Source of the DNA: Fructilactobacillus ixorae | Lineage (GTDB): Bacteria > Bacillota > Bacilli > Lactobacillales > Lactobacillaceae | Assembly (NCBI RefSeq): GCF_024029915.1 | Contig: NZ_CP097478.1 | Coordinates: 62,001 to 126,000 of the forward strand | Reading direction: 5' to 3' | Length of the DNA stretch: 64,000 nucleotides | Shown here: positions 57,151 to 64,000 of the stretch, piece by piece | How the letters are laid out: each line of letters opens with the position of its first letter | How positions within the stretch are numbered: the first letter of the stretch is position 1 | Program-made: the position numbers and the translations under genes | The notes under the pieces: model-generated | Seen by the model: only the letters and a program-made list of their open reading frames with translations | Told to the model about the DNA's origin: nothing | Databases searched by the model: none

Positions 57151-57288
57151 TTTTTTGGAATGGTAAAAATAACACAAGTTGATGAGGCTCGCAAGACCCG
57201 CGGGAATTGAATGTTTTAAAAAGTGCCGTAGTTTGGTAAACTGTAAGTATTGTCGTTTACAGATAAGTAGATAAAGGAGATTTTCAGG

Positions 57289-58278
57289 ATGGAAGAAAGT
57301 CGGTTACAGCGAGATCAACAGCCGAAGGAATCGCATCATACTAGAAATATTATTTTGACAATTATTCTGGTCCTGTTGTTAGGGATAGTAGCATTTGGAT
57401 CCTACAAATATTTCGCCGTTAAGAACGCCGTTGACAAATCTTATACCAGTGCAGGAATGAAAAAAGAACGGGACACAAAGGCCCTCCTTAAGAACAAGCA
57501 ACCCATTTCAATTTTATTGATGGGAACGGATACCGGTGAACTAGGCCGGACGTACAAAGGGCGAACGGATACCATGATGGTGGTAACCATTAACCCGCAG
57601 CAACACAAGACGTTAATTACCAGTATTCCCCGGGATACGGCCGTTAACATCCCCGGCTTTGCTGATCAATCACCCGCTAAAATTAACGCGGCTTACGCAT
57701 ACGGAAGCACCAAAACTGCCATTCAAACGGTGCAGCAAATGTTAAACGTGCCGATTGATTACTACGCCATGATTAACATGAGAGGCTTGGTCCAAATCGT
57801 TGATCAAGTTGGGGGCGTAACCATCGAACCGGAATTAACCTTTGATTACGAAGGCTATCACTTCACGAAGGGCCAACCAACCAAGATGAACGGGAAAAAG
57901 GCGCTCGCTTACTCCCGGATGCGGTACGATGATCCCCGGGGAGACTTTGGCCGGGAACAACGCCAACGCCAGTTGCTGGAGGCAGTCGTTACCAAGAGTG
58001 GTTCGGTTACATCATTGTTAAACCAAGGTTTCATTGATTCAATCGCGAAAAACACCCAAACTGATTTACAGTTTTCTGATTTATCGGCAATTGCGACCGG
58101 TTACTTATCCGGACGGAAAAACATTGAGAATACTTATTTAAGCGGTCAATCAGGTGAAATGATTGATGGGCAGGATATGGAAGTTACCCCCCAAAATGAG
58201 TTGCAAAAAACTACCGACCGGATCCGTAACAGCCTTGATTTGCCATACGCAACCACTGGAAAGATTGCTTTGAATTAA
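57289..58278 (+). CDS. LytR-CpsA-Psr (LCP) family wall glycopolymer ligase
   Basis: Attaches undecaprenyl-linked polymers (teichoic acid or capsule) to peptidoglycan. The 329-residue protein has one N-terminal membrane helix (about 22-42) and the LCP domain outside. Marks: ILLMGTDTGE, GRTDTMMVVTINP, SIPRDTAVNIPG (phosphate-binding Arg/Asp), KINAAYAYG and YSRMRYDDPRGDFGREQRQR. AAAGGAG precedes the ATG. As the first gene of the cluster with 17 bases to the next, it probably handles transfer of the polymer made by the following genes. Confidence 0.92.
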   Translation: MEESRLQRDQQPKESHHTRNIILTIILVLLLGIVAFGSYKYFAVKNAVDKSYTSAGMKKERDTKALLKNKQPISILLMGTDTGELGRTYKGRTDTMMVVTINPQQHKTLITSIPRDTAVNIPGFADQSPAKINAAYAYGSTKTAIQTVQQMLNVPIDYYAMINMRGLVQIVDQVGGVTIEPELTFDYEGYHFTKGQPTKMNGKKALAYSRMRYDDPRGDFGREQRQRQLLEAVVTKSGSVTSLLNQGFIDSIAKNTQTDLQFSDLSAIATGYLSGRKNIENTYLSGQSGEMIDGQDMEVTPQNELQKTTDRIRNSLDLPYATTGKIALN

Positions 58279-58295
58279 AGAGAGGTTAGTAACAA

Positions 58296-59051
58296 ATGGA
58301 ATATTCAAAATTTCAGTATTTATTGTTTCGATTGGGTGGACTGCTTAATAATAAGCTGTTCATCGCGGCCGTCTTTTTAGTTATCATTGCTGGTTTTCTG
58401 CTCTTTTTGTTCTATGATTACAAAACTAACGGACCAATTTTAGCTAGTTCTGACGTTGATAATGACCAAAAACGACCGGGATTAACTGGCAAGCACGCTA
58501 AAAAAGAGTGGAAAAATAGTAAAGTGACGGAAGTTATCTTAGCACTGATTCCGTTGGTACTATTGTTACTACTGTTTATCTTTAAAGGGAAATTAAGTAA
58601 CGTTGATGCACCGAACCAACTGGTTACAAGTGGAAAACCGGTGAAAGTAGCCACTGGGAAAGTAATTTGGATTAATAATGAAAATGGGAAAGTAGGAATT
58701 ACAACTTCTGATCTTGACCCTAGTAATCCAATTGTAGCCGGAGTCAATGCACGCACAGTTGGTCCAAACGATAACTTGATTACAATGTACGAAGGAACGC
58801 ACATTAGCAATAACAATCTGTTGGATTTACACGTTGGCGATTCAGTTGAAATTAAAACCGATAAATTTAACTGGAAGTACCAAAATCACGACCAGTACCC
58901 AGATCCAACCAACATGAGTAGTAAAAAAGCGTTGTTGAACAAAGCTGATGTTAATGGTGAAGTTTTTAAGGTTAAACAGAAACAACGCGCGACCGAACCC
59001 GAATTACGGACGCCCAGAAGTGCCGGAATGAGTGTTAATAGAGCAGAATAA
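58296..59051 (+). CDS. Unknown membrane protein of the polysaccharide cluster
   Basis: The 251-residue protein has two membrane helices (about 20-45 and 85-103) with a charged loop between them. A polar, probably extracytoplasmic domain follows (about 115-215; KVIWINNENGKVGIT, VGDSVEIKTDKF) with beta-strand character, and then a basic C-terminal tail. No family recognised. The GAGAGG site and its position between an LCP ligase and a polymerase-like gene suggest a role in polymer export or chain control; this is inference by context only. Confidence 0.6.
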   Translation: MEYSKFQYLLFRLGGLLNNKLFIAAVFLVIIAGFLLFLFYDYKTNGPILASSDVDNDQKRPGLTGKHAKKEWKNSKVTEVILALIPLVLLLLLFIFKGKLSNVDAPNQLVTSGKPVKVATGKVIWINNENGKVGITTSDLDPSNPIVAGVNARTVGPNDNLITMYEGTHISNNNLLDLHVGDSVEIKTDKFNWKYQNHDQYPDPTNMSSKKALLNKADVNGEVFKVKQKQRATEPELRTPRSAGMSVNRAE

Positions 59052-59096
59052 CGATAACTTCCGACGGAAGATTAATTGTAGGGAGATGGTTGATTT

Positions 59097-60266
59097 TTGA
59101 TTAACTTTAAACGTTCCATTAATTATAGTAGCCTAATCTTTTTAGTGGCGTTCGTGATGTTGATTTTAAGTGGAACCCTGCGCATGACCATGTTTGTGCC
59201 ACAATATCGTATGATTGCCAGAATGTGTACCTTATTTGATTACTTACCATTACTGCTGGTAACCGCAAAGGTTTTACTGTTAGATAAGCTCGCTAATCGC
59301 AAAAAAATGGTCTTTGTGCTACTCGGGTTAATCTTGTTGTACTCCTCCTATGTCTCTAAATATCATGATTTGACGAACTCCTATTTCATGATTTGGGGGT
59401 CCCTAGGGGTCAGTTTGAAAAGAATTTTTAAAACCTCATTTTTTACAATGTTAAGCGTCCTAGTCCTGACCGTGTTAGGGTCACTACTAGGTTTGATTCC
59501 GGATTTAATTTACCTACGAGACGGAAACTTTCGAATTGCGGCGGGGACCATCTACCCCACCATTTTTGCTTCAATGGTCTTTTTCACCATGGTGGCTTAC
59601 CTCTGTTGGCAGTTTAAAACGACCAATAAAAAGGTGATTATGGCTGGCTTTGGGGCGATGGCCTTGGTAGGATTAATTGTGTACATCATCACTGATACGC
59701 GGAATGACTTTATCTGTATTGAATTGTTGGCGCTGGTAACGCTGTGGCGTTACTACGGAAAGGCGCTTAAATTTAATCTGGTTAGAATGATTATCTTAAT
59801 CATGCCTACCGTGGTCTTTTTATGGACGGCAGTTTCGGCCTTTTTCTTTAATCCCAGCAGCATGCTCTGGAACTTTTTTAACCAACTCTTTAGTAATCGC
59901 TTGTCGTTGGTTGCTTATGCAGCCAACCGGTATTCGGTGCAATTGTTAGGTCAAAGCTTGGTCGAACATGGAAATGGGTACAGTTTAAAGCCCGTCCGAC
60001 ATTATTTTTTTATTGATTCATCCTTTTCAAGGGTCATGCTATTAAATGGAGTAATCGCATTTATCATCGTTTATTTAGCGATTCAAGTGGCTTTTTATTT
60101 AATCATCAGTAAAAAACAAGTCTTTTTAACGGCCTTTCTGTTGATTTTTGTCGTTACCATGATTGAAGGAACATTTTCCACATTATTTATGACGGTGGCA
60201 TTTAACGTTACCCTGTTTGCTTTGAAAGTTTTATTACCTAGTAAGGAGAAATTTGGTTATGACTGA
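59097..60266 (+). CDS. Polysaccharide polymerase-like membrane protein (Wzy/O-antigen ligase type)
   Basis: The 389-residue protein has about 10-11 hydrophobic helices and a larger loop at about 270-310. This is the usual shape of Wzy polymerases and O-antigen ligases, whose sequences diverge strongly. The TTG at 59097 is the only workable start near a GGGAG site; an ATG upstream closes at once. Its end overlaps glf by 8 bases. The call rests on topology and neighbours. Confidence 0.7.
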   Translation: MINFKRSINYSSLIFLVAFVMLILSGTLRMTMFVPQYRMIARMCTLFDYLPLLLVTAKVLLLDKLANRKKMVFVLLGLILLYSSYVSKYHDLTNSYFMIWGSLGVSLKRIFKTSFFTMLSVLVLTVLGSLLGLIPDLIYLRDGNFRIAAGTIYPTIFASMVFFTMVAYLCWQFKTTNKKVIMAGFGAMALVGLIVYIITDTRNDFICIELLALVTLWRYYGKALKFNLVRMIILIMPTVVFLWTAVSAFFFNPSSMLWNFFNQLFSNRLSLVAYAANRYSVQLLGQSLVEHGNGYSLKPVRHYFFIDSSFSRVMLLNGVIAFIIVYLAIQVAFYLIISKKQVFLTAFLLIFVVTMIEGTFSTLFMTVAFNVTLFALKVLLPSKEKFGYD

Positions 60267-61377
60267 TTATCTAGTAGTTGGTTCGGGATTATTCGGCTCA
60301 ACATTTGCATACGAAGCAGCAAAACGCGGCAACCACGTGGAAGTGATTGAAAAACGGGATCACGTGGCCGGCAACATTTACACCAAAGAAGTAGAAGGAA
60401 TCCAGGTCCACCAGTTTGGGGCTCACATTTTCCACACTAAAATGAAAGATATCTGGGAATACGTGCAGCAGTTTGCGGAATTTAATAACTACATCAACAG
60501 TCCAGTGGCCAACTATCATGGCGAAATTTACAACCTACCTTTTAATATGAACACCTTTAACAAACTGTGGGGGGTCCGGACGCCCGCCGAAGCCCAGGCT
60601 AAAATCGAAGAACAAAAGCAGAGCGCTAACGTACCGGAGAAACCGACTAACCTCGAAGAACAAGCGCTCTCCTTAGTGGGAACGGATATCTACGAAAAGT
60701 TGATCAAGGGGTACACCGAAAAGCAGTGGGGACGCAGGGCAGTTGACCTGCCGTCGTTCATTATTCGGCGGATTCCCGTCCGGTTTATTTATGACAATAA
60801 TTACTTTAGCGATCCTTACCAGGGAATTCCCAAGGGTGGGTACACGCAAATCATTGAAAAAATGTTAGCCAGTGATCTAATTGACGTAAAGGTTAACACG
60901 GATTTCTTTGACCACAAAGATGAGTATCTGCAGTCCGGGAAACGGATTATTTTCACAGGCATGATTGATCAATTCTTTGAATATGCCCTCGGTGAATTAG
61001 AGTACCGGAGTTTACGGTTTGAAACCGAAGTGAAGGAAGTCGATAACTACCAAGGGAACGCGGTCGTTAACTATACGGATGCAGAAACGCCCTTTACGCG
61101 GGTGATTGAACACAAGCACTTTGAATTTGGCAAAGGGAACAAGGGCAAAACGGTGGTTACCCATGAATACCCGAAAGACTGGAGTCGGGGTGACGAACCA
61201 TACTACCCAATTGATAACAAACAGAATCGCTCTTTATACAAGCAGTATACAGATTTAGCCAATCAGGCAGCTGAGAACGTGGTCTTTGGGGGTCGCTTAG
61301 GGCAATACCGGTACTACAACATGGACCAAACGATTATGTCAGCCTTACGCTTGGTCAAAACGGAATTTGGTGAGTAA
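60259..61377 (+). CDS. glf: UDP-galactopyranose mutase
   Basis: Converts UDP-galactopyranose to UDP-galactofuranose with reduced FAD. The 372-residue protein shows VVGSGLFGSTFAYEAAKRG FAD loop, EKRDHVAGNIY, HQFGAHIFHT near 55, GYTEKQWG near 160, FTGMIDQFF near 235 and VVTHEYP, plus GGRLGQYRYYNMDQ near 350. The length is standard. ATG 60259 follows AAGGAG. Presence means the polymer carries galactofuranose. Confidence 0.95.
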   Translation: MTDYLVVGSGLFGSTFAYEAAKRGNHVEVIEKRDHVAGNIYTKEVEGIQVHQFGAHIFHTKMKDIWEYVQQFAEFNNYINSPVANYHGEIYNLPFNMNTFNKLWGVRTPAEAQAKIEEQKQSANVPEKPTNLEEQALSLVGTDIYEKLIKGYTEKQWGRRAVDLPSFIIRRIPVRFIYDNNYFSDPYQGIPKGGYTQIIEKMLASDLIDVKVNTDFFDHKDEYLQSGKRIIFTGMIDQFFEYALGELEYRSLRFETEVKEVDNYQGNAVVNYTDAETPFTRVIEHKHFEFGKGNKGKTVVTHEYPKDWSRGDEPYYPIDNKQNRSLYKQYTDLANQAAENVVFGGRLGQYRYYNMDQTIMSALRLVKTEFGE

Positions 61378-61382
61378 TTAGG

Positions 61383-62816
61383 ATGAAAGTAATTAAAAAT
61401 TACTTATATAATGCTTTTTATCAAATTTTTATCTTACTGGTACCATTGGTCACTTCCCCTTATCTAGCCCGGGTTTTAGGACCAAAAGGGGTCGGAATCA
61501 ATGATTTTACGAATGCCGTCATTCAATTTTTCATTATTTTCGGAAGCGTGGGGGTGGCCCTCTATGGGAATCGCCAAATTGCCTATGTGCGCAATAACCG
61601 GGCGAAGCTGACCAATACGTTTTATGAAATCTTTTTCATGCGGTTAATCACCATCGGGGTAGCCTACATTGCGTTCTTCATTTTTCTATCCCTGGTGCAC
61701 CGCTTTCAGGTATATTACCTGGCTCAGTCGTTTTCGCTGTTAGCAGCCGCCTTTGATATTTCGTGGTTTTTCCAAGGAGTGGAGAATTTTTCGATTACGG
61801 TTTTACGGAACCTGTTGGTTAAAATTATCACCCTGATTAGTATTTTCACCCTGGTAAAATCATATAGTGATTTAGCGACCTATATTTTAATTTTGTCACT
61901 ATCTGCATTAATCGGGAATCTGACGTTATTTCCAAGTTTACGCAAGTATATCGGCTTGCCAGATTGGAAGCATTTCAATTTGTTCAAGCATTTTTATCCC
62001 ACGTTTGCGCTTTTTATTCCCGAAATTGCCACGCAGATTTACCTGTATGTGAATAAGTACATGCTGGGAATCATGACTAACGTGACCCAGTCAGGGTACT
62101 TCGGCCAGTCTGACAAAATTGTGAAGATGTCGTTAGCGGTTGTTACCGCAACCGGAATGGTAATGTTACCGCACGTTGCGAATGCCTTTCAAAAGGGTGA
62201 ATACGAGAAAGTACGTCGGTATCTATACACCACGTTTGAGTTTGTAACGGCCATTTCAATTCCGTTAATGTTTGGAATTGCCGCAGTGGCACACACTCTA
62301 GTTCCGTTGTTCTTTTCTCCTAAGTTCACGCCGGTGATTCCGCTAATGATGTTGGAATCGGTGGTTATCGTTCTAATTGCTTGGAGTAATGCCATTGGAG
62401 TGCAGTACCTAGTCCCCACGGGACAAAATAAAGCGTATAACTATTCGGTAATTATTGGAGCAATTGTGAACATCATTGCAAACGTGCCCCTGATTTTAAC
62501 GATTGGAACGGTGGGCGCCACGTTAGCTACGGTGCTTTCTGAAGTTTGTGTAACGGTCTACCAAGTTTATTCCATCCGCAATCAGGTTAGTTTAACCGAT
62601 TTGTTTACAGGGTACTTCAAATATTTTATCGCCGGGTTGGTAATGTTTATAATCGTGTTTGTGATTGACATAAAATCCCAGGATACTTGGTTGGTCTTAA
62701 TTGAAGAAATTTTCATTGGGATGGTATGTTACGCCATCATGTTGTTATGTTTACGACCACGGTTGATCAAAACTACGTTAGCACAAGTAACCCATAAATT
62801 AAGTCAGCGCCATTAA
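61383..62816 (+). CDS. Oligosaccharide flippase (Wzx/PST family)
   Basis: Flips lipid-linked repeat units across the membrane. The 477-residue protein has about 14 helices. The N-terminal pattern NYLYNAFYQIFILLVPLVTSPYLARVLGPKGVGIN (in parts: LVP-TSPYLARVLG) is typical of RfbX/polysaccharide biosynthesis proteins of Gram-positive bacteria. It starts 5 bases after glf. Ribosome site weak (GGTGAG), so coupling is likely. Confidence 0.9.
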   Translation: MKVIKNYLYNAFYQIFILLVPLVTSPYLARVLGPKGVGINDFTNAVIQFFIIFGSVGVALYGNRQIAYVRNNRAKLTNTFYEIFFMRLITIGVAYIAFFIFLSLVHRFQVYYLAQSFSLLAAAFDISWFFQGVENFSITVLRNLLVKIITLISIFTLVKSYSDLATYILILSLSALIGNLTLFPSLRKYIGLPDWKHFNLFKHFYPTFALFIPEIATQIYLYVNKYMLGIMTNVTQSGYFGQSDKIVKMSLAVVTATGMVMLPHVANAFQKGEYEKVRRYLYTTFEFVTAISIPLMFGIAAVAHTLVPLFFSPKFTPVIPLMMLESVVIVLIAWSNAIGVQYLVPTGQNKAYNYSVIIGAIVNIIANVPLILTIGTVGATLATVLSEVCVTVYQVYSIRNQVSLTDLFTGYFKYFIAGLVMFIIVFVIDIKSQDTWLVLIEEIFIGMVCYAIMLLCLRPRLIKTTLAQVTHKLSQRH

Positions 62817-62902
62817 GCGAGCAAAGTTACTAACTAGTCCGGCTGGGTGCTGGAATGAGTACTTTTGCCAGATCTAAGGAAGAATAAAGAAGAGGTTTTG
62901 CG

Positions 62903-63736
62903 ATGAAAGCCAGCGTTTTTATTGATAAAGCGGTTAACGATATCGTGTATATCCCCATTTATCAGGTTAAATATAAGCGTAAATATAAAGAGTTTGCGAT
63001 TGCAACCATCCAACAAACAATTGATGCAATTGTGGATAAGCAAGTTTCGTTAAGTCGGTTTGGCGACGGTGAATTTAAATGGATTCACATGATCGAACAA
63101 AATTCCTATGAAAAGGAATCCCCAGAGCTTAGTAAACGATTGCTGGAAGTGATGAATACCAAGGACCCACGAGTGCAGGTTGGACTTCCCCAAGCCTTTC
63201 GTGATCCCACCGTTTTAACGGCGAAAAAGTACTGGGAACGAGAAATGGGAAAGTATGGAAAGCAGTGGACGAGTGATCCGGATCCCAACAAGCAGTACTT
63301 GAACACTTCGGTAACCCGACCGTACATGGACTTAATTGATAAGTCTGTGGCAGATTATGTTTTTGCTAAATTCAAGGGATACCTAAAGCACAAAACGGTC
63401 CTAATGATTGAAGGAAGCGCAACCAAGTTTGGCGAAAATAATGATTTATTAAGTCAAGCTAAACGAGTGGTTCGGCTTACCTGTCCGGACCGCAATGCCT
63501 TTGAATCCTACGCCACCATTTTTTCTACGGCTGTTCAGAAAATGAAAACGGAGGGCATTGACTTGGTACTGGTCGCGTTGGGACCGACTGCTACCATCCT
63601 CACGTACGATCTAGCCCGATCCACCACCCAACAAGTTTTAGACGTTGGTCACATGGATATTGAGTATAGTTGGTATTTAAATGGTGACACCAAGCGGGTT
63701 CCGGTTGCTGGCAAAGCGGTTAATGAAGTTGAATAA
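62903..63736 (+). CDS. GT-D fold glycosyltransferase (DUF1792-like)
   Basis: The 277-residue protein has the pattern of the GT-D fold glycosyltransferases first seen in streptococcal serine-rich protein glycosylation: LSRFGDGEFKW near 52 (the DxE metal site), GLPQAFRD near 94, MIEGSATKFGENNDLL near 170, VALGPTATILTYDLA near 228 and DVGHMDIEYSW near 250. No membrane helix. AGAGG precedes the ATG. It probably adds a sugar to the cluster's repeat unit or to a surface protein. Confidence 0.8.
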   Translation: MKASVFIDKAVNDIVYIPIYQVKYKRKYKEFAIATIQQTIDAIVDKQVSLSRFGDGEFKWIHMIEQNSYEKESPELSKRLLEVMNTKDPRVQVGLPQAFRDPTVLTAKKYWEREMGKYGKQWTSDPDPNKQYLNTSVTRPYMDLIDKSVADYVFAKFKGYLKHKTVLMIEGSATKFGENNDLLSQAKRVVRLTCPDRNAFESYATIFSTAVQKMKTEGIDLVLVALGPTATILTYDLARSTTQQVLDVGHMDIEYSWYLNGDTKRVPVAGKAVNEVE

Positions 63737-63749
63737 GCGTTAAAAAGAA

Positions 63750-63801
63750 CTTAATGTAATGCGATGAGCTAGCTAAAAAACACTACATTAGGTTTTTATT
63801 T
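63750..63801 (+). terminator. Possible terminator after the GT-D gene
   Basis: AACTTAATGTA pairs with TACATTAGGTT across a loop of about 25 bases, followed by TTTTT. The long loop lowers confidence. Confidence 0.5.
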
Positions 63802-63872
63802 TGGAGTAAAGTGGGTTAAACAAGGACGAAGCAACAACCGTAATTTTTAACTGTTTTTTCTTTTACCGATTT

Positions 63873-63885
63873 TGTATGATATAAT
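63873..63885 (+). promoter_or_regulatory. Extended -10 promoter of the last gene
   Basis: TGATATAAT (extended -10, core TATAAT at 63880-63885) with only a T-rich -35. It lies 68 bases before the TTG start at 63953. Confidence 0.5.
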
Positions 63886-63952
63886 TAGAGCGCTTTACAT
63901 CGGTAATTATTAGGTTACTGAGGACTGATTTTTAAGAAAAAGGTGATTAGAT

Positions 63953-64000
63953 TTGACTGATGAACAGATCTGGCTTAATCCAGCAAAAGTACAAAATCGA
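63953..64000 (+). CDS. Partial gene running off the window
   Basis: A TTG start after AAAAAGGTGAT opens a frame (MTDEQIWLNPAKVQNR) that continues past the window end. Sixteen residues are too few for identification. Confidence 0.55.
   Translation, partial: MTDEQIWLNPAKVQNR

Overview
The window looks like a chromosome segment of a Gram-positive, low-to-moderate GC lactic acid bacterium of the Lactobacillaceae. It is probably heterofermentative, because a zwf-gnd pair is present. The indicators are T-box and CtsR regulation, ClpL, WxL surface proteins, LPXTG anchors, KxYKxGKxW signal peptides, a GH70 glucansucrase and an OatA-type acyltransferase. I cannot name a species from the sequence alone.

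Layout. 1-5203: the end of a lysine/diaminopimelate operon (lysA, acetyl-pathway dapD, deacetylase, dapA, dapB, asd). 5204-7764: a T-box leader, most likely histidine-specific, in front of a three-gene polar amino acid ABC transporter, closed by a perfect palindromic terminator. 7770-9146: a cycA-like amino acid permease broken by one in-frame stop. 9385-13458: the most striking locus. A large LPXTG surface protein without a start or signal peptide faces a serine recombinase and a separate signal-peptide 'head' gene. Perfect 20-bp inverted repeats lie in the same codon frame in both, so inverting about 1.1 kb would fuse head to tail and switch the protein on. 13459-18034: tiny ORFs, zwf-gnd, a decayed GH13 gene, a cre-like site and a WalR-like box in front of a LysM protein. 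18836-28680: an AT-rich membrane ORF with an internal stop, DegV, an MFS transporter, a second LPXTG protein, a GH32 sucrase, a GT8 glycosyltransferase, a PAP2 phosphatase and a MetF-like protein. 28702-34597: a WxL surface-complex operon. 34802-41223: Na+/H+ antiporter, guaBA (the IMP dehydrogenase lacks CBS domains) and a HisRS-like gene with a shortened C-terminus. 41320-48469: GH70 glucansucrase, a frameshifted LysR gene and a ClC transporter. 48515-52136: a structured RNA, an alpha/beta hydrolase, galU, an SDR and an IscA-like protein. 52137-57150: a VTT membrane protein, an OatA-like acyltransferase and clpL with a CtsR box. 57289-64000: the start of a surface or exopolysaccharide cluster (LCP protein, unknown membrane protein, polymerase, glf, flippase, GT-D glycosyltransferase and a partial gene).

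How it fits together. Much of the window serves the cell envelope: meso-DAP for peptidoglycan, O-acetylation, LysM and WxL surface layers, two LPXTG adhesins (one apparently phase variable), extracellular glucan from sucrose, and a capsule/EPS cluster fed by GalU and Glf. Several genes are broken by single lesions (cycA, LysR, GH13, the AT-rich ORF), which suggests ongoing gene decay or, for some, assembly errors. Operon, promoter and terminator calls come from reading the sequence and have not been tested by software.
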